Assembly: GCF_963855985.1 (NCBI RefSeq)
Contig: NC_087100.1
Span: 3,011,001 to 3,075,000 of the forward strand
Direction: 5' to 3'
Length of the DNA: 64,000 nucleotides
Source: Ostrinia nubilalis
Taxonomy: Eukaryota; Arthropoda; Insecta; Lepidoptera; Crambidae
Shown here piece by piece: positions 53,962-64,000 of the stretch. Positions within the stretch are counted from its first letter, which is position 1; the number at the start of each line of letters is the position of its first letter. The translations under genes were made by a program, and so were the position numbers. A model generated the notes under the pieces. The model made no database searches, was not told the DNA's origin, and saw nothing but the letters and a program-made list of their open reading frames with translations.

Positions 53962-54061
53962 TAGACGACAGCACGTCAAACAAAACACTGTGGGATCTTA
54001 CATACTTGTGATAAGACCGATTTTGCAACAACAAAAGTACAGTGTAATGTGCTGTCGTCTA
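53962..54061. mobile_element. 100-bp MITE (AGACGACAGCAC family), copy 2, TA duplication
   Basis: Ends TAGACGACAGCACGTC and inverse ATGTGCTGTCGTCTA; shares AACACTGTGG and ATCTTAC with copy 1 at 51490. Confidence 0.75.
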
Positions 54062-54620
54062 TACTTACTTTTTTCTCAACAATCACTTTGATAAGGGTCA
54101 GAGTAATTATTATGATTTGCCAAAACATGTGGTAATTCTCACGTTATCCTCTTTTTCCTTGGCGTGTTACTCTTACTGAATTATTCGAGGAAGTTAATTT
54201 GGGCTGTATTAATATTGTTTTCCTCAATCTTTATTTCTTCCGACTTTGTTTTGGGAAAACATTTCAAGAATATATGCAATCTGTTTAATAATAAAGTGGT
54301 AATCGAAAATATAAGTGACCACATTTTATACAAAAACATTAGTATTTTTAATTGTGCATAGAATTAAGATTTACTCATATGCCGATTTTCCTCAAAATTG
54401 GAATACTCTTATCTATCGTGTGTTGTTATATCCCTTCCTGTAAACATAAACAAGTTTGTTTTACTTGCAGAGCTTCCAATAATATTGTTCCTACAAATTA
54501 TTCAGTAGGGGAGTTCACATGAACATAACTTTCCGGATCCATAGCAGGAATCATGTTTGAAAACAATCTTAAGATCGGGTTCGGTAAACACTAGATGGTT
54601 CTATTGATATTTTCCCAAAA

Positions 54621-54712
54621 ATGGTGCAACTCAACCTTATGAGTTGCACCATCTTACTTTAACTTTGACAAACGTTAAAATATGGTGGTGCAATTCAGCC
54701 TCAATATTTTAC
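54621..54712. mobile_element. MITE pair related to 2848-2954, joined ends
   Basis: GGTGCAACTCAACC (an end), TTA, then GAGTTGCACCATCTTAC (another start) through ATGGTGGTGCAATTCAGCC. Two copies appear to abut, the first mostly deleted. Confidence 0.55.
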
Positions 54713-54952
54713 TGTACTTAGTGCGCGGCCAATGGGCCGAGTGCCAAGGCCATGGCTGTCAACTGAAAAATGACAGATGTCAGTCATGGCCACTCCATTA
54801 TTGTTGTTGTGATTTTCTTGTGATTTATTTATTGGAATTTCTATCAAAGCGACGGGTAAGTTTATATTTTAATTTTAATATAGGTAAATGTGATAACAGT
54901 AAGCATTAAATTATAACATAATAGGTAAATTTCCCAATGTTAAAAATTATGG
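54713..54952. other. No feature seen
   Basis: Contains GACGGGTAAGTTTATA near 54852, a good donor-like site but without a coding frame before it. Confidence 0.3.
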
Positions 54953-54960
54953 CTCACAAG

Positions 54961-56060
54961 CAGCGTTGCCAGTTTTTTTTTTCGCCAAGTCGGGACTTTG
55001 GTACTTTTTGAGTGAAAATAGCGGGATTCATCCGTCAGAAGCGGGACATAGTAAAAAAACGTATACAGGGTGGCCAAAACAGTGAGGTCTAAAAGAAAAA
55101 TTTAGATTCCTTACATCAAGGTGTACCTAAATCACCCCCATGTATGTAATACGATTGTGCTTAGTTTAGGAGATAGAGTTAATTTTGTGATATTTTAAAA
55201 TTTTGTGACCTAGTAGGCTTTAAACATTTTTATCTTTTTTTCGGGGTGACTTTTCTCAGATTTCTTTTTTTCGACAGATTTGTTATTAATTGCAGATGTT
55301 TGAAAAAAATAATCACCTTCCTATCTTTGATTCAAGATACAAAAGTTTTGCTCGAAACATTTAAATTATGCTTTTATCAGAACACTATCAAATTTTCAAC
55401 TTAAAAGTTTAAGTAAAAAATAGAACTTCCATAGGTCCAAAACCATTTTAAAAACTGCGCCGTTTCCTGAACATTCATAATAATACAAAAAAACATGTAC
55501 TTAATGGGCCACTATTTCCTGTAATCGGTCCACTAAAGTGGTAAGTCGGAGATTCCGTTACATGTTTTTGACTTTCTTAGAGTGAATTAATATTGGAAAT
55601 CCTCTAAGTTTACATTACGTAGAACAGATTTAGAGCAGTAACTGGACAGAACATGTTTTTATTCTCAACGAGGAAGCTCTTGCCCTTCATGACATGACAG
55701 TAATAGTAAAATGTATAATCAAAGGTTTTCAAATATTTATCTTATTATTTGACTTAAAATTACGTTTACGTGACAATAGATAGCAAAAGTAGCCATAGAA
55801 AATGTATTTTAACAAAAAAATAATATTTTAAATCAGATTTACTCTATCGTTAAATTCGTCTTTTGAATAAAAAAAGAAAAAAAAATCGAAATTAAAAAAA
55901 GTTTTATTCTTTAGAATAATATTATGGCGTTTCAAACAATAGTCTGGTGAAGTGAGTGTCTCTCTCCGAAAAGCGGGACCGAGCCTGTCCCGCGCGGGAC
56001 ATTTAAATTTGATTTAAAAATCGGGACGTCCCGCCAAAATCGGGACGTCTGGCAACGCTG
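54961..56060. mobile_element. 1.1-kb non-autonomous hAT element, 8-bp duplication
   Basis: Perfect TIRs CAGCGTTGCCAG / CTGGCAACGCTG and the duplication CTCACAAG at 54953-54960 and 56061-56068. Subterminal repeats of CGGGAC type. It contains a nested copy of one foldback arm (55064-55691). No transposase. Confidence 0.9.
55064..55691. repeat. Solo arm of the 40.6-kb foldback family
   Basis: Follows the left arm of 40584-41209 almost throughout (CCCCCATGTATGT, AAAAAAATAATCACCTTCC, GTACTTAATGGGCCA, GGAAGCTCTTGCCCTTCAT) and begins TACAGGGTGGCC. The second arm is absent. Confidence 0.8.
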
Positions 56061-56068
56061 CTCACAAG

Positions 56069-57016
56069 GCACATAGAGGCCAGTACCAGTACGTAGATAC
56101 TCATAATGGCGGTTTGATCTACTTTCAAACTGGTCCGAGCGCACGCCTGGATGAGAGTTAAAAAGTTAAACACGCCTCGGAAAATGTAATAAAGTAACGT
56201 AAATCCTTTCGCTTATACAAATAGTTGATTATGCACAATAAAAGAAAAAAAAGGTTTTCAAACCTAAAAATGTACCTACTTGAAAAAACAAGAGTACATT
56301 TATGTTTCTTTTATAAGTAAATAAAAGCTGAGAAACTTATTAGTAACCTGTGGCTGAAACTTAATAAAGAAAAACGTAATAATAATATTGTAGTTGCATT
56401 TTCTAAGAGGGCGTTTGCGAGAAGGATATCATATTAAAAGCCAAGCCAGGTGGAATTTTAAACCTCCGTAGGCTACTGCCGAGCGAAAATAGAAAATAAT
56501 ATGAGGGGAATGAATTTATACACCACATTTTCTTTTCCAAGACTACCTATTTCATATTATTCTAATTTAACAGAAAATGACTTCAGCGTACGCAAATACG
56601 ATGTCTTTGATTTTGACATGTAAGTTAACCTAGTAGTGACTAGTACAATTTCCATAAAAATGTTAATGTAAAGTTACCTAGACAATTGGAAAATACATAG
56701 TTTTTGCGCGTACGAAATTACACGGCTAGTACCTATGAAAACAAAAAAGTTAAATGTAAATACCTATTTCTTATTAGTTCACTAATCTTATACTTGGCGT
56801 TTCCTAACATTTCCTTAATGCCCTGGACAATTGTGTGACAGAAAAGTTAGTCGCCGATTCCAACTATTGGACAACTAGTAACGTATTTAGGAAGTTTTGG
56901 GATCTCACGTAATTTGATCAAAACTCCTAATTCGCATGTTTAGACCTATAACAAATAAGAGACGTTTTCTCACGGGACGTGTCAGACCATTAGTCTATTT
57001 TTGTGAAAAAACAGAC
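56069..57016. other. No feature seen
   Basis: AT-rich, unassigned. Confidence 0.4.
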
Positions 57017-57019
57017 TTA

Positions 57020-57165
57020 CGCCCGTATTCACAAACATTACTATTAGGTCTCACAGTGTGCGTGGACGCACAGGGTCACACACGAACCAATCACAGAGCT
57101 CTATTCAACGCTGTGCTTTCGATTTGCTGCTGGACTTAAGCAAGCATCGTTTGTAAATATGGGAG
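57020..57165. mobile_element. 146-bp MITE (CGCCCGTATTCACAAAC family), copy 2
   Basis: Same family and length as 38195-38340, with a perfect TTA duplication (57017-57019, 57166-57168). Confidence 0.8.
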
Positions 57166-57362
57166 TTACCCTTCTAACGCCAAAAATTAAAAAAAAATAT
57201 CACCCTGAAGCAGTTATACTTACATAAATATTTATCAATATGACTTTTAACTATCTCTTTTAAAAGCTATCCAGGCATTTCTACAAGCAGTAACAAAAGC
57301 ATTTAAAACATTCTTTACATGTCTGGAGAGATTGTCTTAAGTTCGTGGCAGACGAGCGACAT

Positions 57363-57505
57363 CGTTCGTTCGTTTCAGCCAAATGACGTCCACTGCTGGA
57401 AAAAGGCCTCCTCCAAAGATTTCTACAACGGCCGGTCCTGCGCTTTCCGCATCAGGTAGTTCCCGCGACCCTCACCAAGTCGTCGGTTCATCTAGTAGGC
57501 CCACA
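57363..57505 (-). mobile_element. RTE 3' end fragment
   Basis: CGTTCGTTTCAGCCAAATGA, CGTCCACTGCTGGAAAAAGG, 'ggccggtcctgcgctttccg'; minus-strand RTE C-terminus with CGAACGAACG tail. Confidence 0.75.
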
Positions 57506-57900
57506 CTTAAGACGAGCGGCTTAGTATGTTCATGATTTGACAACGTGATTAACACCTAATTGCCATGCAGTATAGATAGTATGAAATCGACACGAGACAC
57601 CAAAATCACCATGTCTGCTGTACCCTTAAATTCCCCTATAAATGAAAACTATTTAGCAATCTCCAAGTTCAGTGTTTAGTTGTAGGTAACCAAAGATTAA
57701 AGTGGATCCGGCGAGCGAAGTTCTCGTAGTGTGAGGAATGTTCTGAGCTTCATTAGCTGTATAGTTAGTTGTAATTATTGTGCGCCTTGTTGGTAATTCT
57801 GGTAGAATTTGGGCCTGGCATTGGCCCCGAAGCAGAACAACTACTAAAATATCGGAGACTAGCGGCCCGCCTCGGCTTCGCACGGATATAGAAGTGCCTC
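57506..57900. other. No feature seen
   Basis: Short chance ORFs on both strands only. Confidence 0.4.
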
Positions 57901-58050
57901 ATAATCATCATTATCTCAGCCATAGTATGTCCACTGCTGAACATAGGCCTCCCCCAATGCTTTCCATGTTGCCCAGTTGGTAGCGGCCCTCGTCCAGCGC
58001 CTTCCTGCTACTTTTATGATGTCGTCGGTCCACCTTGTGGGTGGAGTACC
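57901..58050 (-). mobile_element. RTE 3' end fragment (ATG-tailed type)
   Basis: ATCATCATTATCTCAGCCAT, 'ccactgctgaacataggcct', GTCGTCGGTCCACCTTGTGG: same subfamily as 38459-38630. Confidence 0.75.
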
Positions 58051-58372
58051 TATTTAACAGAAAAATAAAATATTATAAATTAAAAAGATGCCGTTGCTAT
58101 GTAGCTGATGGCTGTGTACATCAGAAAAAAATAAAAGTCTTATCGGAGATTATTACGGAAAAATATAAGATTCTTTGAATAAATAAATTAGGTTTTTAGT
58201 CCGCCATATTATTTCCTCAGAATACGGAACAAACCAGAAACCGTCAACGGGCGTAAATGTGTATTCATATAAAGTACTCCAAATCGCACTACTTTGACTT
58301 TAGAGCAATCAGTCAATGGCCGGCGCGCGCATTGTTTACATATCCGTCAGATTGACACTTTATAATTAAATT
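58051..58372 (+). promoter_or_regulatory. Upstream region of the THAP exon
   Basis: AT-rich, with a GC island GGCCGGCGCGCGC at about 58319-58331 roughly 45 bp before the ATG. This could be a promoter; no specific motif proves it. Confidence 0.3.
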
Positions 58373-58449
58373 ATGCCGTCTTGTGCCGTTCCAACATGTA
58401 AGAATGCTACTGGAATTACGAAGAAAGTGCATGGGATCATGTTTTATCC
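58373..58449 (+). CDS. THAP-domain protein, exon 1
   Basis: Starts MPSCAVPTCKNATG and continues to VHGIMFYP before a strong donor (CC|GTAAGT at 58450). Met-x-x-Cys-x4-Cys at the extreme N-terminus followed by an 'F(Y/H)xFP'-like segment is the hallmark of the THAP zinc finger (C2CH), a DNA-binding domain found in host transcription regulators and in P-element-type transposases. The remaining THAP residues (Trp, the CxxH pair, AVPTIF) must be in later exons and I do not find them before 59 kb. Intron phase is 2. It may be a gene whose other exons lie outside or have been lost. No other open frame here competes. Confidence 0.65.
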
Positions 58450-58967
58450 GTAAGTAGCACATTTCCAATTCATTTTAATTAAATAATAATTTTCAAAAAA
58501 AATCACGGTTGTATTTTGTAAGTGTTGCCACAGGTCAACGGAATATTTTACCCTACTTTTTTATATTGAATTACATTTGTCTACTTATAAAAAATTCACG
58601 CGTTAATTTTGTTAGCGTTACCACAGAATAATGGAATATTTTCCCCATCCTTTTTGTTTTAATTAGTTTTTAGTGTAATTTCATCCATGACATGACAACC
58701 TGATTAATTAAATTATAAGTGCCACTTGTGGTCTAAACTGAATAAATATTTTTGATTTTGATTTGATTTCAATATATTGAATTAATTTATAATATTACTC
58801 CCTAATAATGAGGAGATAATAAATTACTATCGTGAATTTCATACTTTCCCATTTATTCAAAAGTAAGGCATTGGTATCAACAGATCAGCAGCAGCAATAT
58901 TTGTATATTTAATAATAATTTTAAGTAATTAATTATTGCTTACATACTTACTCTGATTTTTTTTCAG
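58450..58967 (+). other. Putative intron with a LINE tail
   Basis: Between the donor at 58450 and the acceptor TTTTTTTTTCAG ending at 58967. It contains a short LINE 3' end with a TTTTGATTTTGATTTGATTT tail at about 58711-58770. Confidence 0.4.
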
Positions 58968-59056
58968 GATACACAGCCAGAGTTGCCTCGCAATCAAATT
59001 TAAGTATTGGTGATGTTTTTGATTTGGATTCTGTTTTTGACTCCAAGAAAAGTTAA
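58968..59056 (+). CDS. Possible terminal exon (uncertain partner of the THAP exon)
   Basis: Follows a good polypyrimidine-AG acceptor. The longest frame (phase 1) reads YTARVASQSNLSIGDVFDLD then SVFDSKKS and a stop. This frame does not fit directly onto exon 1 (phase 2), which would give a short tail ending at TGA, so at least one exon would be missing or the pairing is wrong. A poly(A) signal AATAAA follows at 59111-59116. Confidence 0.35.
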
Positions 59057-59110
59057 ACTAAAAGCACTACTGCGCCGTAAACATATGTTTTGTTGTCGAT
59101 ATGTTTACAT

Positions 59111-59116
59111 AATAAA
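59111..59116 (+). terminator. Polyadenylation signal AATAAA
   Basis: Located ~55 bp after the possible terminal exon stop and followed by a T-rich stretch. Consistent with a transcript 3' end. Confidence 0.4.
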
Positions 59117-61185
59117 GAACCTTAAGTTTCTTTTTTGTTTTACTTGGCATTCTAAAATTTATATTCGACTTTTGTAATTGACTTTTAAATAACATATTAT
59201 ACCTACATAAAATATAGTACATATATTACACTATTTAATAGAAATAAATAATCATCTTACACTTAGTTACTTCGGAGTAAAAATTAAATTCATAGGTAGG
59301 TAGGTACTATCTATGCCTATGGCCAGTCATGTCGTCTCGTTCTATCGCAAAGAATCACCATTTGATAAGAGCGAGAGCAAAAACGGAAATGGATAGTTAA
59401 CACTGGCCGTGTGTACTTATTTCACTTACTTATTTTTTACTTGTTTAACATCTCTTTAAAAAATTACATAATTTTACCCCAAAAATGGGGGTGTCACACG
59501 GCGCTAGTAACACTAAAGGGGGTAGAGGGGCGCGGGAGGGGAAGTATTTTGGACACAAGTTGCCGCGTAGAAATGTTATCGAACACTCCTTCTGGTTTGT
59601 TCTGTATTCTGAGATTATTTCATAATTCACACATTACTGGGTGCTCTATGTTAGTACGATGTTCGCCGGGTTAGCTATAAGTAAGCAATAATATTTTTTA
59701 TCAATTCCATTACTAAAGTAGCCCCAATCTAAGCAAGAACTTGCATTATGTCGACTGAGATTCATAATACGCTAGGTTTTTAATAGTCAAAGCCTTAAAA
59801 GGCTTCGGTCAGGCATAGTTTCTATGGGAAGGAATCATGAACGGATCTGCATGCCGCTCTTTGCGAGTGTATTTTTAATCAAACTTTCATCACATCCAAT
59901 ATTCTTGGAATAGAAGCCTGAAGCTATATCCATGTGTAGCACAGGGCTGCCAAAATTGTACCGAAATAATCATTGAAATATGTCCATCATCTCACAGTTA
60001 TTATTTTTAGTAATTACCATTGAATACTTCTTTAGATAGTAATAACCCATGTAAAGTTATACTCTTTGAAGTGTAAACGGTTATGATGCCATGGATCATC
60101 GTGCTCGAACTATTACCAGTTAATAAGAAAGTAGCACAGCTGGCTATGGATAAGGGTTAATTCGAAGTGAAAACAGAACTGAACTATTTAAGTAAAAACA
60201 GTTAGTGGCAGCCCTGTAAGATGATATGGTGTGTATTACCTACCGGTATATCCGTATTCAATGAAAATCCGACTGTAGCTTCTGAAAATATTATCTACTG
60301 AAGTCGCTCGTTGTTTCAATTTGTTCTTTTCAAGATAATAATAATCGGGGATAAAAGTTCTTATCTGATGTACCTAGTGTAAATACATTACATCATGCTT
60401 TTGATACAAAAATATAAACTCTTAAAGAACATACCGTGTTTTTTGACTTGTTTATGCTTAGAAAACTTTTTTTTCCGAGCAGCTAATTTCTTATTTTATA
60501 TATTAAGTTTATTCCTTTTTTTTATTCCATTAACCTTTTCTTGAGGTAATTTCCTTTTGTGTTTGATGAATGCTGTAACTAACACAAATATGCAACAGCT
60601 TGTGAGAATAATGAATAATTTTCACAGCCAGTAAATATTTATCGTTTTTTCCGTGTTAGTGGATTATGCAGTACACAGGGTTATATCCCCGGGATCATAG
60701 TGCAGTGAGGTGTTGACCTGATTATGCTCGTGCGTGTAATTAGCGCGTACGGGGAACTCATTAGCCTTTACTAGGTACTGGTTGATATTTTGAGTCGTTA
60801 ATCATTGAACTAGCGATATACGCTTTTGGGATTTCGAGCAAGAACATGCTATTTGATTGAGCGTTACGACAAGTGAATGTGAAAGCTTATTTATGACAAG
60901 GCTTCGCTTGTCTTCATCTATTGTATATTGTAGCTGATAGACAGCTAACAGGTTCAGGATTTGTAAGCCTTTAGAACTCATGGAGCGGTGATTTCCGCGT
61001 TCGTGAACACAGCAGTATTTTATTCAGGCTATATTCGCGTTCGTTCACTAACAACATCTAACAAAGTATTTTTTGGTACTTTACCAATAACAACAGTATA
61101 TTGCAATGGATGCCTTTTTTAGTTTGTCAGCCGTTTTGACTTTGAAAAATTTTCCTTTTGGAGAATTAGAAAAAACACTAGTCCC
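59117..61185. other. No feature seen
   Basis: About 2 kb of AT-rich sequence. An 87-codon frame at 59411-59674 has no recognisable domain and looks like chance. Confidence 0.4.
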
Positions 61186-61310
61186 ATCATCGTTTCAGCT
61201 AAAGGACGTCCACTGCTGGACAATGGTTTTCCCCAAGTATTTCCACAACAACCAGTCCCGCATTGGCCGCATCTAAGTGCTTACTGCAACCTTCACTCCA
61301 TCGAGTGAGA
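61186..61310 (-). mobile_element. RTE 3' end fragment
   Basis: ATCATCGTTTCAGCTAAAGG, ACGTCCACTGCTGGACAATG, 'accagtcccgcattggccgc': decayed minus-strand RTE C-terminus. Confidence 0.7.
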
Positions 61311-62218
61311 AGCCTGCTCACATGCATCACATGCTTTTTCCAGTCCGAGATCACTTGAGAACTTTTCTGCACCAAATACAACCGATCAAAGAACCACACA
61401 CTTTTGTTTACACGGTTTCAATGCCTCGGTAGTTACTGCAAAATCCGCAAAATCATCCGGTTGGTGATTTAAGTAAAAGCGGTCTTTGAAAGAGAAAAAA
61501 TAACAATGGCTTTACATATGAATGCGATAAATTGAAACGACAGATAAAATAAAAGTGACTGAATTTATCCGACTGTTTGCTTGTAACAAAAGGGTTGTTA
61601 TTAGGTATTTTGTGCTTATAAAAGGCTCTGGTGAAAAATCACTGAAAACATTTAAGCCGTGTCAAAAACGCTGACACAGGCGTTAACCACTGAATGAAAT
61701 CTTTTATTTTTCTGCTTTTGTGGATTTGTAAATGTAACAATTGGGCCGTACTACAAAAAAGTAAAGGAACCCTAGTTTTAAATGACTGGTTATTTTCACG
61801 AGTATTTTCTTTAGGGTACAAAATTAATTTTCATAGACACGCCTAAAGCGAGCGGCTGGAAAATAATAACTTAGGTTCGTAACCTTTGGGAGAAGTAGTC
61901 AGTAGATTTTCAGTGAGTGGATTACGACTACGTTCATTCTAAGAATTGGTTCTCTCTCATCTACTTTCCTTGAATTATTGGTGATATTAATATAAATGAA
62001 TAGACTGCAGCTGTTTGCTAATTGGAACTGCAAATAACACGTGCAGCTATCGCCAACTATGGTTGCAATACTATTGCAATAGTATACTGCACTGCAGTGT
62101 ACTGCCGCGAAGCAGTATTTCACAGAAATACATCGCTAGACGTTACTAAGCTATTGGCAGTTCAAGTTGGAAGCTCGACTCGGAATACTAGGAATAGATA
62201 CTCCAAATTACTCCTGTG
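61311..62218. other. No confident feature
   Basis: Short palindromic stretches at 62060-62110 (TATTGCAATAGTATACTGCA, GCACTGCAGTG) but no defined element. Confidence 0.4.
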
Positions 62219-62544
62219 TAGAGATGTAAATTGACCGAATCTGACCGGTCACGATGGTCAAAAACCATAAATGACCGATCATTTATTGTCAAGTTCAGTC
62301 AATTTGACTCAAATATTACTGTAATAATTAATTATTTAGGTACCCAATTTGATCAAGATTTTGTAGACTTTTTTATCAATCACAAAATATAAGAAAAACT
62401 TAAAAAGTACTAGACTATTACTAAAGTCAAATTGACCGAAATTGACCGAAAATGAACGTTTTTGAGTTTTTTGACCATTTTTGACCAAATTGACCGTAAA
62501 TGACGGGCAATCAAATTCAGCCGCTTTAGTCATTTTCAACACTA
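62219..62544. mobile_element. 326-bp hAT-like element, near-perfect 8-bp duplication
   Basis: Left TAGAGATGTAAATTGACC and right TTTAGTCATTTTCAACACTA give TIRs of the TAGNGNTG type. CTCCTGTG (62211-62218) and CTCCTGCG (62545-62552) differ by one base. The interior has many TTGACC/GGTCAA motifs. The right end is also present at 45889. Confidence 0.65.
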
Positions 62545-62552
62545 CTCCTGCG

Positions 62553-63500
62553 TATTTCTAGGAATGTATCAGTACTTACCAGTTACTAAGGTATTCCAAA
62601 TACAAAGGTACTAGCAAGTCTTTCCACAAATATAACCTATCGAGTTCTTTTCTTCACTAGTTCGTACTTCGAGCATTTAGTAGGGTTCCTTTTTTAGGGA
62701 AAAGGGGACATTTACACTTGATTTACACAAAATTGGAAAGGGATTTTGAGTCAGCACCACCAGTTCATCGGGCTTGCTAATCTTTTTGTTTGCTCTGGTA
62801 CTATATTCAACCTCGCTCCGAACATTCTTATCTCCCAACCCTATGACAAAGCAATATAGTTCAAAGTAGGTATAATTTTAATGTCCTTAGCTATCGATAA
62901 AACGATTGCGATCGAGTAATCATTCGATTAATATAAATGAAATAATATAGCTTGACCTTTTCCGATATTGCCTCATTGGGTTTTGTAAATAAGGTTGATT
63001 TGGGTGTGGGTATCGGTAAGTGATATTAAGTTTCCAAGTAACAGAGTCTATTTATAGGAATTTTATCTCGTAGAGTAATTTAAAATAAGATAAAGTCAGA
63101 TTTAGACATCTGCAACCTATTGATAAAGGTACAAAAATAAATTCTTAAAAGATTGCATAACCTGACCGTAAATATAAAATAACAAGATTTAGGTACATTG
63201 ATAATGTTAATAATAATAATAGTTACTAGTTACTTGTAAGACGCAAGTTTTTTTGCAATCTGCAATATTTTTAAAGATTCTAATATTATGTAGCATTGGA
63301 ATAAAATACATTTCATTCGGACTATTTAAAGATGTGGCCTGTCGTCGTAATAGAAAAGCATTGCATGGCGTAGCTAAAGGAGGTCGGATATAAGATTATA
63401 GGAACTCGACTCTACCGCAGACCATAATGCAGAAGCTCTACAAAAGGGAAAAATTGTTAAAATGTCGGTCTACCCATTTTTTTTAAGTCAAAGCAGTGAA
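62553..63500. other. No feature seen
   Basis: AT-rich, unassigned. Confidence 0.4.
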
Positions 63501-63567
63501 TTAATATCCTTATGTTAATTAATATTATGTATTCTAGCAAATAAATTATTTAATTTGAATTTGAATT
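63501..63567 (+). mobile_element. LINE 3' tail remnant, (TTTGAA)n type
   Basis: AGCAAATAAATTATTTAATT followed by TGAATTTGAATT, resembling other LINE ends in the window. The 5' extent is not defined. Confidence 0.35.
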
Positions 63568-64000
63568 CCTCCTTTGTTAAGAAGATCTTCATAATTCATT
63601 AATTGGTTCCTTTTAACAAAAATCTTGGAAATGTTCGTATTTAAAGTTTGTACGAATTAGCTTGTTTGAATTTCGTGAATAATAAAAAAAATAAAGATTT
63701 ACATTTACAATTTAAATGTAACTTAAGTGGCTGATACTTACATTTATGTCTATCATAGGTATTTGATTAATATCATCATTAACGTTTGAAAGGTTTATTT
63801 AGAGCTGGTCTACTGAGCCTACCTATCATATACTTCGGAACTAAGCTGACGTGCGTCGAGTTAACCGGCGCGTTGAATATGTTTGCGATATTCACTTTCT
63901 ATCACAATATGTGCCGTAAGCTGAACCAATATTGTGAGGATCACCTACTCTTCAGTGGCCTTTCTATTTGCTTCCTTGAATGCTTTCTGTGTGAAATTCA
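63568..64000. other. No feature seen
   Basis: Unassigned AT-rich sequence to the window end. Confidence 0.4.

Noticed and set aside
59411..59674. 87-codon ORF with hydrophobic start
   Set aside because: AT-rich chance frame, no domain or splice context.

Overview
This is a eukaryotic, almost certainly lepidopteran (moth or butterfly) genomic window. The evidence is AT-rich DNA, no operon-like gene packing, tRNA-derived SINEs, many copies of the lepidopteran RTE 3' end (the 'cgtccactgctgaacataggcctcc' class of sequence), and CR1/Jockey, RTE, R1 and BEL/Pao retroelements. I see very little host coding sequence. The best host-gene candidate is the first exon of a THAP zinc-finger gene at 58.37 kb, with a possible terminal exon at 58.97 kb.

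The window is mainly a set of transposons nested in transposons. 1-7.1 kb: SINEs and small MITEs. 7.1-8.05 kb: a LINE 3' end whose tail has grown into a 640-bp hexanucleotide array. 8.9-13.4 kb: a minus-strand CR1/Jockey-group LINE with an FP25K-like ORF1 and an ORF2 broken by stops. 13.6-27.3 kb: an older plus-strand LINE cut into four pieces by three insertions: a CACTG-ended DNA transposon with a TAA duplication (13.9-15.25 kb), a full-length LINE of the same family with two intact ORFs (15.6-21.5 kb), and a TTAA-flanked element that carries a 177-bp tandem array and a hAT MITE (24.4-27.2 kb). 28.07-31.6 kb: a second, inverted TTAA element, interrupted by a TA-flanked element that contains RTE debris. 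34.1-36.7 kb: an R1-clade LINE with an intact 5'-truncated ORF and poly(A) tail, inserted into an RTE fragment. 40.6-42.3 kb: a 1.7-kb foldback element. 42.8-49.66 kb: a defective BEL/Pao retrotransposon with 204-bp LTRs and a 5-bp target duplication; its 5' LTR is split by a 1318-bp foldback element with Transib/RAG-type CACAGTG ends. 50-64 kb: MITEs, a 1.1-kb hAT element with an 8-bp duplication, RTE tails, the THAP exon and long stretches without recognisable features.

The most notable points are: (1) a canonical -1 frameshift heptamer (T TTA AAC) directly before the ORF1 stop of the full-length LINE, where ORF2 has no usable upstream ATG, with a downstream stem supported by the second copy; (2) the palindromic Transib-like element with exact RSS-type heptamers and a GAGCG duplication; (3) the CACTG/TAA transposon with decayed coding sequence of a widespread invertebrate TE-associated protein family. 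No bacterial system, CRISPR array or operon is present. Family assignments are from motif recognition by eye; no database search was possible.
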